Shown here: positions 1 to 8,327 of the stretch, in pieces
How positions within the stretch are numbered: the stretch's first letter is position 1
Layout: every line of letters starts with the position of its first letter
Assembly (NCBI GenBank): GCA_002505765.1
Contig: DAVZ01000030.1
Coordinates: 1-39,063 of the forward strand
DNA from: Methanobacterium sp. UBA176
Lineage (GTDB): Archaea > Methanobacteriota > Methanobacteria > Methanobacteriales > Methanobacteriaceae
Direction: 5' to 3'
DNA: 39,063 bases
Notes under the pieces: generated by a model
What the model was told of the DNA's origin: nothing
What the model saw: only the letters and a program-made list of their open reading frames with translations
The model's database searches: none
Translations under genes and position numbers: made by a program

Positions 1-81
1 AGATTTATTGAAATATTTCTGACTTAATATGTCTTACTGAAAACAATAATTAACGAATATGAAATATTGATTCCAGCATAT

Positions 82-123
82 GAAAATCAGAGATTTTTCA
101 CTGTGAAAAATTGAAAATTTTTC
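82..123. repeat. Chain of three overlapping hairpins
   Basis: Three perfect inverted repeats with 3-nt loops follow one another and share bases: AAAATC-AGA-GATTTT (83-97), TTTTTCA-CTG-TGAAAAA (94-110) and GAAAAATT-GAA-AATTTTTC (105-123). Neighbouring stems overlap, so they cannot all form at once. The chain lies 49 bases before the methyltransferase-like gene. The same architecture with different stem sequences recurs at 34891-35173 and 36155-36215. It could act in RNA (leader or terminator) or as a DNA repeat; nothing here decides that. Confidence 0.6.
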
Positions 124-171
124 AACACCGGTTAACCTTACAGTTCCTTTTTATCTTAAAATATAAGAAAT

Positions 172-873
172 ATGTCCATCAATTATAGTACAATGAAAAC
201 TAAAATAAAGGGACCGATATTAACAGCACGCAGCTTCTTTGAATACGTAAAAATGTTCAATTTAGACCTTGATTTATTAAAAAATAAAAATATACTGGAC
301 TGTGCTGCTGGGGCAAGTTCTTTTACCGCTCTAATGACCAGTAAAGGTTATAAAGTAAAGGCACTGGACTTACTTTATGATAAGGAATATCAATTCCTGA
401 AAGAGATGTGTGAATACCATCTGGATGTATTAATTAAATCACTATCATCCCTGAAGAACCATTTTATATGGGATTATTTTAAAGATCTTGATGAACTTAA
501 AAAACATAGATTAGAAGCTCAGAATCAATTTTTAGAAGATTATAAAATTTATAAGGGTGAAAAATACATTAAAGCAAATTTAACTGATATTCCATTCTTT
601 GAAAATAAATTTTCACTAATTCTGTGTTCGCATCTCCTTTTTATCTATGATCACAGGCTAAGCTATGAATTTCATCTTAATTCAATCAAAGAAATGATGA
701 GAGTGGCAGAAGAAGTGCGTATTTATCCTCTAATTAAACACAGAGCCATGAAATCAGAATTTATCAGGAAAATAAAAGATGATTTAATGGATAGGGCAGA
801 AGTAAAAATAGAAAATGTTGATTATGAGTTTAGAAAGGGCGGTAACCAGATGATGAATATCAAAAAAATTTAA
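172..873 (+). CDS. SAM-dependent methyltransferase-like protein
   Basis: 233 residues. Residues about 38-65 have the shape of a class I methyltransferase motif I and the following strand: ILDCAAGASSF, then a strand ending in KALDLLY, with an acidic residue where SAM ribose is usually bound. A second strand, FSLILCSHLLFIY (about 147-159), fits motif IV of the fold. The glycine-rich loop is unusual (CAAGAS rather than GxGxG), and the substrate is unknown. No clear Shine-Dalgarno site precedes the ATG at 172, and an in-frame ATG at 193 is an alternative start. The gene is followed after 16 bases by the HIT gene on the same strand, so the two are probably co-transcribed. The fold is likely; the function is not known. 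Confidence 0.7.
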   Translation: MSINYSTMKTKIKGPILTARSFFEYVKMFNLDLDLLKNKNILDCAAGASSFTALMTSKGYKVKALDLLYDKEYQFLKEMCEYHLDVLIKSLSSLKNHFIWDYFKDLDELKKHRLEAQNQFLEDYKIYKGEKYIKANLTDIPFFENKFSLILCSHLLFIYDHRLSYEFHLNSIKEMMRVAEEVRIYPLIKHRAMKSEFIRKIKDDLMDRAEVKIENVDYEFRKGGNQMMNIKKI

Positions 874-889
874 AAATGGAGATTGATTT

Positions 890-1348
890 ATGGAAAGAAG
901 TTATGATGATGAGTTAAAAGACCGTAATTTTGGAGATTATATCTATGAAACTCCATACTGGATTGTTTTTCTTGCTCCAAATCAAAGTAACATAGGAACA
1001 TCTGTAGTTGCCCTTAAAAGACATTATGGATCTTTAAATGGTATACAGGATGAAGAATGGATCGATTTTGGCAAAATAGTTAGAGATTTGGAAACTTCTT
1101 TAAAAAAATCTTTTAATCCGACTTTATTTAACTGGGGAGCTCTTATGAATGCTGATTATATGGTAGAAAAGCCTGATCCTCATGTTCACTGGCATTTCAT
1201 ACCCCGATACATGCATAAAGTTGAATTTGGAGGTCTTATATTTGAAGACCGGTATTTTGGTTCCATGCATCCAAGACCGGTTTTAAATGTGTCAGATAGT
1301 ATTAGAAAAGAGATCATAGAGAAAATTAAAGAAAATATAGAACTTTGA
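890..1348 (+). CDS. HIT family protein (nucleotide hydrolase/transferase)
   Basis: 152 residues. The histidine triad HVHWH sits at residues 98-102 within PDPHVHWHFIPRY, the active-site signature of the HIT superfamily, which hydrolyses or transfers nucleoside monophosphates through a histidine-NMP intermediate. Length and late position of the triad fit a single-domain HIT protein. A GGAG-containing ribosome site precedes the ATG. The stop codon TGA (1346-1348) is part of the TGAGG ribosome site of the next gene, which indicates tight coupling. The nucleotide substrate cannot be told from sequence. Confidence 0.88.
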   Translation: MERSYDDELKDRNFGDYIYETPYWIVFLAPNQSNIGTSVVALKRHYGSLNGIQDEEWIDFGKIVRDLETSLKKSFNPTLFNWGALMNADYMVEKPDPHVHWHFIPRYMHKVEFGGLIFEDRYFGSMHPRPVLNVSDSIRKEIIEKIKENIEL

Positions 1349-1356
1349 GGTTTATT

Positions 1357-2322
1357 ATGCAACCAGAATATTTCCAGATTAAAGATTTTAAATTCCAGTC
1401 GGGTTCAGTCCTCCCAGATTTAATAATGGAATATATGTCTTTCGGTAAAAAAAAGATTGATAGAGAAGGCAATTTGATCAATGGAATAATTTATCTCCAT
1501 GGTTGGTCTGGTAATTACAGTTCAATAAGGCGTATAAAGGATATTGTAGGGCCTGGAAAACCCATTGATACTGAAAAGTATTATATAATATGTCCCACTG
1601 CACTGGGCTCCCCAGGGTCTTCATCGCCTTCCACTTCAGGATTGGGATATTCATTCCCTGAATATACGGTTAGAGATATGGTGGATGCAGTTTATACTTT
1701 CATAAATCAATGTTTCAATGTAAAGCATCTTAAAGGAATAATAGGTACATCAATGGGTGGTTTTCAAACTCTTCAATGGGCAGTAACCTATCCAGACTAT
1801 ATGGATTTTATAATTCCCATAACAACTAATTCAGATATAAGTGGTTTAAATTTTGCACTTTTTAATTTAATGAATGAAATCATTAGAAATGATCCTGAAT
1901 ATAAGGATGGTAAATACAGCTTAAATCCTGTATCAGCCACCGAAAACATATCTATGCTGCTCTATCCATTTGGATTTTCTCTGCAATATTACAAAAATAA
2001 TTCCAATGAGGAGATCCTGGAATCCTTAAATGAAATGAAAATTGAAGGTTCTCAGATGGATGCTAATGACGTTATCTGGCGAAACAAGGCTATAATTTCC
2101 TATAACGTTACTTCTGGTTTGAAAAAAATTAAAGCCCGAACTCTAATTATAGGAATTAACCAGGATCAGTATTTTCCACCAGATACTGATGTTATACCTC
2201 TTTCTAAGGAGATCAAAGGGTCTAAACTCTATCTATATAACTCTGTATGGGGGCATCTGGGTTCAAGTGAGATTATAAAGGCAAAAAAGGTGATTAAAGA
2301 ATTTTTAAATGAAATTAGATGA
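1357..2322 (+). CDS. Alpha/beta hydrolase, MetX (homoserine acetyltransferase)-like
   Basis: 321 residues from the ATG at 1357. I chose this start because TGAGG at 1346-1350 lies 6 bases upstream; an in-frame TTG at 1345 would overlap the ribosome site. Visible parts of the fold are HGWSGNYSS near residue 48 (oxyanion region), the nucleophile elbow GTSMGG with Ser about 132, an acidic residue in INQDQYFPP and the late histidine in WGHLGS, together a Ser-Asp-His triad. The GSPGSSSP loop and overall plan recall homoserine O-acetyltransferase, but the typical GGSMGG and GHDGFL signatures are altered. The acyl substrate is therefore uncertain; it may be a MetX-like paralogue or an esterase. Confidence 0.8.
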   Translation: MQPEYFQIKDFKFQSGSVLPDLIMEYMSFGKKKIDREGNLINGIIYLHGWSGNYSSIRRIKDIVGPGKPIDTEKYYIICPTALGSPGSSSPSTSGLGYSFPEYTVRDMVDAVYTFINQCFNVKHLKGIIGTSMGGFQTLQWAVTYPDYMDFIIPITTNSDISGLNFALFNLMNEIIRNDPEYKDGKYSLNPVSATENISMLLYPFGFSLQYYKNNSNEEILESLNEMKIEGSQMDANDVIWRNKAIISYNVTSGLKKIKARTLIIGINQDQYFPPDTDVIPLSKEIKGSKLYLYNSVWGHLGSSEIIKAKKVIKEFLNEIR

Positions 2323-2348
2323 TTATTCACGTTATTTGAGGGATTGAT

Positions 2349-2627
2349 ATGCTGGTTAAAGTAATGGATTACGGATTTTCAAGGAAATTGTTCAAATATT
2401 ATGTAATCTATAAAATAAGTGATATTGATGAAGAGACAAGAAAAAAGCTTGAAGAAAGAGTTGAAGATGAACTGCAGGATAAATCCGGAGTATTATATTT
2501 AACTACCTATTTTGATAAAGATTACTTCCCTTTTAAAAGTGAAGAAGCAAGAATGCTCCCATCAGACTTTTTAGCTCGAGAAGAAATTGAAATGACGGCT
2601 TATTTACTCAGTATTTTAGAAGATTGA
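2349..2627 (+). CDS. Small conserved-looking protein of unknown function
   Basis: 92 residues, acidic at the C terminus. The ATG is preceded by TGAGGGAT at a good distance, so the gene is very likely translated. It starts 26 bases after the hydrolase and closes the colinear group 172-2627. The sequence alternates beta-like (MLVKVMDYG, YYVIYKIS, GVLYLTTYF) and helical (EETRKKLEERVEDEL, REEIEMTAYLLSILE) stretches, consistent with a small alpha/beta fold. I recognise no family. Confidence 0.65.
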   Translation: MLVKVMDYGFSRKLFKYYVIYKISDIDEETRKKLEERVEDELQDKSGVLYLTTYFDKDYFPFKSEEARMLPSDFLAREEIEMTAYLLSILED

Positions 2628-2664
2628 TCTTAGTTTGAATGAAAAATTATACCGGGTATGAATA

Positions 2665-3078
2665 TCATTTTCCCTGTTCCATTGCCGGTAGAGAAAAATG
2701 TATATGAGTAATTAACCATTGATCTTCTCTTTTTTCTAAAACCATGCTTAAACGCCCGGATAATATTACTTCTTCTCCTGAAATTTCTGCATTGATTATC
2801 ATTATTGCTGATAACCAGGATATTCTGCCGTTATTTGAAATTGTAACCTTTTCAAATACAATTTCAATGTTATCTGTCTGGGAAAAATCACGTCTAAATC
2901 CTTTTTCAAGCTGTTTATGTCCATTAATCCATTCATCCTTTCCAGTTCCAATAGCCACAAAATCACTGTTATCTACAAATAAGCTCATCATGGATTCAAT
3001 ATCTTTATCTAAATAGGCCTTTGCATACTCATTGAGCACTTCCATTATTTCAGATTGGGTTTTTTCATCAGCTTTCAT
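2665..3078 (-). CDS. SnoaL/NTF2-like (DUF4440-type) protein
   Basis: 137 residues. The order of elements is that of the NTF2-like cone fold: an N-terminal helix (EVLNEYAKAYLDKDIESMMSLF), then FVAIGTGKDEWINGHKQLEKGF, then long beta strands ending in WLITHIHFSLP. This is the layout of ketosteroid isomerase or DUF4440 proteins. Members bind small ligands or are accessory domains, and no specific ligand can be assigned. GAAGGATAAGAA precedes the ATG. The gene is downstream of fprA on the same strand, with a 185-base AT-rich gap, so a separate promoter is likely. Confidence 0.72.
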   Translation of the reverse strand: MKADEKTQSEIMEVLNEYAKAYLDKDIESMMSLFVDNSDFVAIGTGKDEWINGHKQLEKGFRRDFSQTDNIEIVFEKVTISNNGRISWLSAIMIINAEISGEEVILSGRLSMVLEKREDQWLITHIHFSLPAMEQGK

Positions 3079-3263
3079 TTCTTATCCTTCATACTTATAA
3101 TACATAATATATATCTTTACAAATAATATTATTATTGTTAATACTTCAAAATAAATTATTAAAACACTCAATGATGATAAAATCTATAATTTCATATAAG
3201 AAAAATCCTTACTGGAATTATATATGAAAATAATAAGCACCAAAAGATAAGAAAGGTATTAGA

Positions 3264-4487
3264 TTAATTCTTAGCCTTAAGCTCTTTTCCAATTTTTTTA
3301 CCCAGTTCATAGCAGTTTTGCAGCTCTTCATCTGAAGGGACATAGGTGATCTGATACTGATCTAAAACTTTAAAACCGCAGTTTTCAAGCTGATCTGCTA
3401 TCTTTTTAACACCACCACCAGCCCATCCTATTGAACCGAAAGTAATGGCTAATTTTTTAGATCCGGTTCTATCAAACCTTAAACCATCTAAATAATAAAT
3501 TAAATCACCTATGCTTGGGAAAGGACCGTTGAATATTGTTGGAATTCCAAATAATACCGCTTTACTGTCTAAGATATCTTTTACTATTTCGCTTCGTTCA
3601 TCTTCATGCAGGAAGTACATGTATACTTCAACATCTTCGCTCATAACCCCCTCTGCAAGCTCATGGGCCATTTTCTGTGTTGAACCGTGCATGGTGTCAT
3701 AAACTATGGTTACTTTATCCTTACATTGGCCTGTAGCCCATTTACTGTAAGCTCCGATGATTTTCATTGGATCTGTCCATATCTGGCCGTGTGAAGGTGC
3801 TATCATATTAATTTTATCCAGTAATCCAAGATCTTCAACTTCTTTAAATTTTTTGAGTATTAAAGGAGATAATGGAGTTAAAAGGTTTGCATAGAACTTT
3901 TGAGCGGCGTCCATTAATATAAATTCTGGAATTTCATTATCATATCTCTCTTTAAAGCACAGGTGCTGTCCAAAAGCATCATTTGAAAATAGTATCCCAT
4001 CTTCTACAAGTAGAGTAAACATGCTGTCTGGCCAGTGCAGTAAGGGTGCTTCAAGGAAAGCAAATGTTTTACCGCCGATATCTAAAGTATCGCCTGTTTT
4101 AACAACATTGAAGTAGGTATCTCCCATATTGTAATGTTTTTTAAGGCCGTCAACAGATTTTTGTGTGCAGTATATTGGAGCGTCAGGGAATTTTCTACAT
4201 ATTTCAGTCACTGCCCCACTGTGATCCTTTTCAACATGATTTTGAATGATTGAATCTATTTTAAGGTCACGACCTTCTTTAGTAAAGGCATCTTCAATTC
4301 TTCCCCACATCTGAGAAGATGTTCCTGGGTATGTATTGTCAATTAAAACTGTTTTATCACTTCCAAAAACTAAATAAGCATTATATGTCGTTCCTCTAAG
4401 AGTATATCCATGATAACTTCTTAAATCCCAGTCAAAAACACCAACCCAATATACCTTTTCAGCTATTTTAACAGCATCTGCTTTCAT
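3264..4487 (-). CDS. fprA: F420H2 oxidase (FprA), flavodiiron protein
   Basis: 407 residues from the ATG at 4487, chosen because GGGGAT lies just upstream; an in-frame TTG at 4514 has no ribosome site. The N-terminal metallo-beta-lactamase domain has the diiron signature HVEKDH (about 84-89), a further ligand region LHWPDSMF, the bridging aspartate in SNDAFGQH and the last histidine in PSHGQIW. The C-terminal flavodoxin domain begins at VTIVYDTMHGSTQKMA, the FMN phosphate loop. In methanogens this enzyme reduces O2 to water with coenzyme F420H2 in the cytoplasm, as oxygen defence. A TATA-like stretch lies at about 4514-4526, so it may have its own promoter behind the kinase gene. Confidence 0.93.
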   Translation of the reverse strand: MKADAVKIAEKVYWVGVFDWDLRSYHGYTLRGTTYNAYLVFGSDKTVLIDNTYPGTSSQMWGRIEDAFTKEGRDLKIDSIIQNHVEKDHSGAVTEICRKFPDAPIYCTQKSVDGLKKHYNMGDTYFNVVKTGDTLDIGGKTFAFLEAPLLHWPDSMFTLLVEDGILFSNDAFGQHLCFKERYDNEIPEFILMDAAQKFYANLLTPLSPLILKKFKEVEDLGLLDKINMIAPSHGQIWTDPMKIIGAYSKWATGQCKDKVTIVYDTMHGSTQKMAHELAEGVMSEDVEVYMYFLHEDERSEIVKDILDSKAVLFGIPTIFNGPFPSIGDLIYYLDGLRFDRTGSKKLAITFGSIGWAGGGVKKIADQLENCGFKVLDQYQITYVPSDEELQNCYELGKKIGKELKAKN

Positions 4488-4563
4488 TTTATATCCCCAT
4501 GAAATTATATCCAATTATATATATTACAAGAACAGAATATTAATTTTCCGCATGGAATCTTTA

Positions 4564-6261
4564 TTAAATTCTCCCTGTATACTTCAATTTATTGAAAACA
4601 ATTTTAAATTGAGTCCCTTTTTTACTATCAATCTCTAACTGGCCATCAAGTTGCCTGGTTAAGCTGTTAACCAGCTGTAAACCCAGAGTTTCAGTCTTTT
4701 CAAAGTCAATATCTTCAGATAATCCAATACCATCATCACCCACCATTAGAACATATTCATCATGGTAATCCCAGTCAAGATCAACCCTTATTTTGCCGGA
4801 TCTTCCATCTGGAAAGGCATATTTTATTGAATTGGTTACAAGTTCATTGATTATTAAACCGCAGGGAATTGCAGTATTTATATCAAGATACACATCTTTT
4901 ACATTCATCTCTATTTTAATTTTTTCAGGGTCTAAATTGTGACTGTAACTCAAATATGCCATTAAATTACGAATATAATCAGCGAAATTTACCTCTTCGA
5001 AATCTGATGATCTGTAAAGCTGTTCATGGATGAATGCCATTGATTTAACGCGGCTTTGACTATCTCTAAAAATTTCAAGGTTCTTTTCATCATTGATATA
5101 CCTTGCTTGAAGATTAAGTAAACTGGAAATGATCTGCAGGTTGTTTTTAACCCTATGATGAACCTCCTGAAGGAGCAGTTCCTTTTCCCTAAGGGATGAT
5201 TTTAATTTATCTTCAGCCTCTTTGATGTCGGTTACATCACTTCCAACTAACACTACGCCTAAAATTTCTTTTGAATCGTCTCTAATTAGAGATATAGATA
5301 AAAATACAGGCACAGAATCACCACTCTTTACCCTTAAGGTTGATTTTATATTGGTGATGTAAGTTTTATTGCTTAAATTACTGTAAAGTTTTTCCAGCCG
5401 TGATAGCATTTTACTGGTTGGAAAAATGAGTTTAACTGATTTATCTATTAATTCATCTCTGCTGTATCCAAGGATGTCGCAGGCAGCCTGATTAACTTTT
5501 CTGATGTTATTATTTGTATCCAGTAAAATGAAAAAATTGGACATGGTGGAAACTATTTCATCTGCAGCAATGGCAGTGGTTAAGGCAGGAAACCTGTATT
5601 TCCAGATTCCATAACTTATGAGGCATATTCCTATGGTCATCATGGTCATGGTCATTTCAGGAACTCTTAGGGATACACTAGGCATGATAAAATCGCTTGA
5701 TAAAGCTATAAACAGGGACAAATAAAGTCCTGCAAACATGAACTTGGCCTGTTTTCTTTTAAGATCTGTGCTATTTAAATAATATGACAAACATATTACT
5801 CCAGCTGAAACTACCGTAAGGACAGTCCATAGTGCCATTATGTTGAATAAAGTAGCATCTGCAGGAATAACATAAGTCCAGCCCCAGTAAAATTTTATAA
5901 CACTGTTAAAAAGCAAGTTTGTAGTTAATGATATAAGGATTATAATTATTGGAGGTAGATAAATCAAAATGTTAGCTAATTTATTTTTTAAAATCTTTGA
6001 TTTTGTAAATATTAAAGATATGTGTAATAATAATGAGGGTACTAAAGGCCACAGAGTGCTAATTTTTATCCAAAAAAATGCTGTTTGAAAGTTTTCAGCC
6101 TGTCTATATTCATATTCAACGAGGGCAAGAAATCCAACAAGTAAACTTAATAATGTAATCATTTTATTTAGTTGACTTTTTGGGTTTTTATGATAAATAA
6201 AATTACCAAGGAAAAAACATACCATGAATGCTATCAATGACATTAAAGCATAAACATTCAT
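4564..6261 (-). CDS. Membrane sensor histidine kinase, 7TM + PAS + HisKA_2
   Basis: 565 residues. Seven hydrophobic segments fill residues 1-225 in the pattern of the 7TM histidine-kinase N-terminal region. A PAS domain follows at about 235-350 (ILLDTNNNIRKVNQAACDIL, then VVLVGSDVTDIKEAE). The HisKA_2 phosphoacceptor helix is EVHHRVKNNLQIISSLLNLQ at about 368-387, with the HH of that class. The HATPase domain has the N box ELVTNSIKYAFP and the G1 box GDDGIGL. It should sense a membrane or small-molecule signal and autophosphorylate on histidine. No response regulator is encoded in the window. AGGTAATTGG precedes the ATG. It lies upstream of fprA on the same strand, 76 bases apart, which makes a link to redox sensing possible but unproven. 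Confidence 0.9.
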   Translation of the reverse strand: MNVYALMSLIAFMVCFFLGNFIYHKNPKSQLNKMITLLSLLVGFLALVEYEYRQAENFQTAFFWIKISTLWPLVPSLLLHISLIFTKSKILKNKLANILIYLPPIIIILISLTTNLLFNSVIKFYWGWTYVIPADATLFNIMALWTVLTVVSAGVICLSYYLNSTDLKRKQAKFMFAGLYLSLFIALSSDFIMPSVSLRVPEMTMTMMTIGICLISYGIWKYRFPALTTAIAADEIVSTMSNFFILLDTNNNIRKVNQAACDILGYSRDELIDKSVKLIFPTSKMLSRLEKLYSNLSNKTYITNIKSTLRVKSGDSVPVFLSISLIRDDSKEILGVVLVGSDVTDIKEAEDKLKSSLREKELLLQEVHHRVKNNLQIISSLLNLQARYINDEKNLEIFRDSQSRVKSMAFIHEQLYRSSDFEEVNFADYIRNLMAYLSYSHNLDPEKIKIEMNVKDVYLDINTAIPCGLIINELVTNSIKYAFPDGRSGKIRVDLDWDYHDEYVLMVGDDGIGLSEDIDFEKTETLGLQLVNSLTRQLDGQLEIDSKKGTQFKIVFNKLKYTGRI

Positions 6262-6961
6262 CCAATTACCTGTTTTATCTATTAAAGTATCAAATTGAAG
6301 TAATTATGTATTATCAGATTAATTATTGTTATTTAATTATGCAATCTACTCATATTTCTTTTATATTATTATAACGTTTCTTTATGTTTATTATTTGCTT
6401 ATAAGTTTATATATTTTATTATTATAATTTTTTTATTAGAAATAATCGATATTTAATTAAAAAAGAGTTATTTAAATATTATTTTTCAATTAAAACCTTT
6501 ATTATTGGTTATTCATGGTATAAATTGGATAAAAAAATTTTAAATAAATAATTAACCATTTAATTTTAAGAATAACCATTTCTTGTTTGAAAATAAACAC
6601 ATTCTGACAAAAATTCATTTACATCATAGAAACTTATTGTTTTAGCTTTTAGGCATTTAATTCTTGGTTAAGTTTCCGAATAAGATATAATTATAATATT
6701 TGTCTTCAAAAGACTCTATTGGGTCTTGATAAAATCTTTATGATTGTTTATTTTATTTTTAACATTGAATTTTTCCCATATTTTATTATGGTTAATGTGA
6801 ATATAGTCACAAAGTTTTATTAAAATTTTATTTAATAGTGAAAATTAATTATAATAGATAAAAATAGTATAATTCCAGTTATAACATCGTTAGCAAGTAA
6901 TTACAGTATTTAATAAGATAGTAAGTTCTGTTTTAAGGATAGAATTTAGAAGCATCGAAAA
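6262..6961. other. 700-base AT-rich intergenic region
   Basis: Divergent upstream region of the 7TM kinase (left) and the UbiA gene (right). Most of it is A/T runs with several possible TATA boxes. On the minus strand at about 6590-6740 there are two short stop-bounded peptides that look protein-like but have no start, so a very old gene remnant is possible. I see no RNA gene or clear operator. Confidence 0.4.
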
Positions 6962-7888
6962 TTGGGGGGAGGTAAACTAGTAATCTTAATAGGGGGAATA
7001 AAAATAAATATTAATAAAACAAAATTCAATCTAGATCTTGGTTTAAGTTTTTTTAAAGACGAAATTATTTATGGTGGATATTTAGCTGCACTCTGTGCCC
7101 CTTGTTTTATAATATCAACATGTTTTTGTTTAAATATAAATATTGACATTCCTCTACTTTTAATTTCTTATTTACTTCCTTTAATTGTATACAGTTATGA
7201 TTACTATAAAGATATTGATAAAGATATAAAAAATGATTCTCTAAGAGCCTCCTATTTAAAGAAAAAAGCTAAAAATTATCCATATCTTCTTAGTTTTTAT
7301 ATTATTCTCTTAATTACCCTTTTAATTATATATTCAAATTATATTTTAGGTGCATTTGTATTGACCATTATAGCTGGAGGAATATTGTATAATATGATGT
7401 TCAAGGGCTTTACAAAAAAGATCCCTGCATTTAAAAATATATATACAGCAGTGAACTGGGCATTAGTAGGGGCATTTTTCCCTCTTTTCTATTATTCGAT
7501 GGATATCAGCATTCCATTTATGTTAATGTTCGTTCTGATATTTATCAAGGCCATTACTAATGCTATTTTCTTCGATTTAAAGGATAAAGAAGATGATAAA
7601 TCCAGTGGCATTAAAACACTTCCTGTGATACTGGGAAAAAAATCTACAATTTATGTACTCCATGCATTAAACGTAATAGCCTTTTTTCCCCTTATATTGG
7701 GAATATATCTTAATGTTATTAGTTTTTATGCAATTTCTTTATTGATATTCACATTTTATGGTTATTTTTATATCAATAAGGCTAATTCAGCATCAAAAGA
7801 TGAATTAGAGTCAACAGCCCATACACTGGCAGATTCTGAATTTATATTCTGGCCATTAACACTTTTAATTGCCACAATTTTCTTATAA
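6962..7888 (+). CDS. UbiA family membrane prenyltransferase, atypical start
   Basis: About 300 residues with seven to nine hydrophobic segments. The first aspartate-rich motif is DYYKDIDKDIKND near residue 80 and the second is DLKDKEDDK near residue 200, followed by SSGIKTLPVILGKK, typical of UbiA enzymes. These transfer an isoprenoid chain to an acceptor in the membrane; in archaea members make ether lipids or cofactors, and this one cannot be assigned. The only classical start in frame is a TTG at 6962, and the strong ribosome-like GGGGGGAGGT begins inside it (6964). No ATG, GTG or second TTG follows in frame before the UbiA fold begins, and a TAG blocks the frame at 6947. It converges with the thioesterase gene, 3 bases apart. 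Confidence 0.78.
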   Translation: MGGGKLVILIGGIKININKTKFNLDLGLSFFKDEIIYGGYLAALCAPCFIISTCFCLNINIDIPLLLISYLLPLIVYSYDYYKDIDKDIKNDSLRASYLKKKAKNYPYLLSFYIILLITLLIIYSNYILGAFVLTIIAGGILYNMMFKGFTKKIPAFKNIYTAVNWALVGAFFPLFYYSMDISIPFMLMFVLIFIKAITNAIFFDLKDKEDDKSSGIKTLPVILGKKSTIYVLHALNVIAFFPLILGIYLNVISFYAISLLIFTFYGYFYINKANSASKDELESTAHTLADSEFIFWPLTLLIATIFL

Positions 7889-7891
7889 AGC

Positions 7892-8293
7892 TTAATCCAG
7901 ATCTCCAATTCTCCCACGTTTTCTGTAGGCCATACCCTGAAAAATTGCTATTAATTCGCCATCAGAATCATAAATATCAATTGTGTAGGTGGAAATCCTG
8001 GGGTTCAGTGATATTTCTCTTGCTTCTGCAATTAAAGTACCGCTGTATGCTGCTTTCATAAAGGAAATATTGACATTTATAGCCACAGTAACATTTCCGT
8101 GTGAATTAGCTGCAACAGCAAAAGCAAAATCTGCAAGGGTAAAAATAGCGCCTCCATGTACTGTTCCAATTCCATTTAAATGGTTTTCATTGATTTTCAT
8201 CTGTGCCTTTGCAGATCCTTTGGCAACTTCAAGCAGTTCAATACCGTTGTATCTGGCAAATTTATCCCTTTTAAAAAAGTCTTTTATTTCCAT
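7892..8293 (-). CDS. PaaI-type hotdog-fold thioesterase
   Basis: 133 residues. The hotdog signature is GIGTVHGGAIFTLADFAFAVAAN at about 42-64, where the HGG loop and the acidic residue in LADFA lie at the acyl-CoA thioesterase active site, followed by strands VTVAINVNISFMKAA. Length matches the PaaI/4HBT family. It probably hydrolyses a small acyl-CoA or aryl-CoA in the cytoplasm; the substrate is unknown. AGGGGATTGA precedes the ATG. It lies 34 bases downstream of the large histidine kinase on the same strand and could be in its operon. Confidence 0.88.
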   Translation of the reverse strand: MEIKDFFKRDKFARYNGIELLEVAKGSAKAQMKINENHLNGIGTVHGGAIFTLADFAFAVAANSHGNVTVAINVNISFMKAAYSGTLIAEAREISLNPRISTYTIDIYDSDGELIAIFQGMAYRKRGRIGDLD

Positions 8294-8327
8294 TCAATCC
8301 CCTGAAGCAATAATTCAATAAACCCGT

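Noticed and set aside
6590..6740. Minus-strand peptides FEDKYYNYILFGNLTKN and FYDVNEFLSECVYFQTRNG
   Set aside because: They look protein-like but are short, stop-bounded and without start or ribosome site; too little to call a pseudogene.
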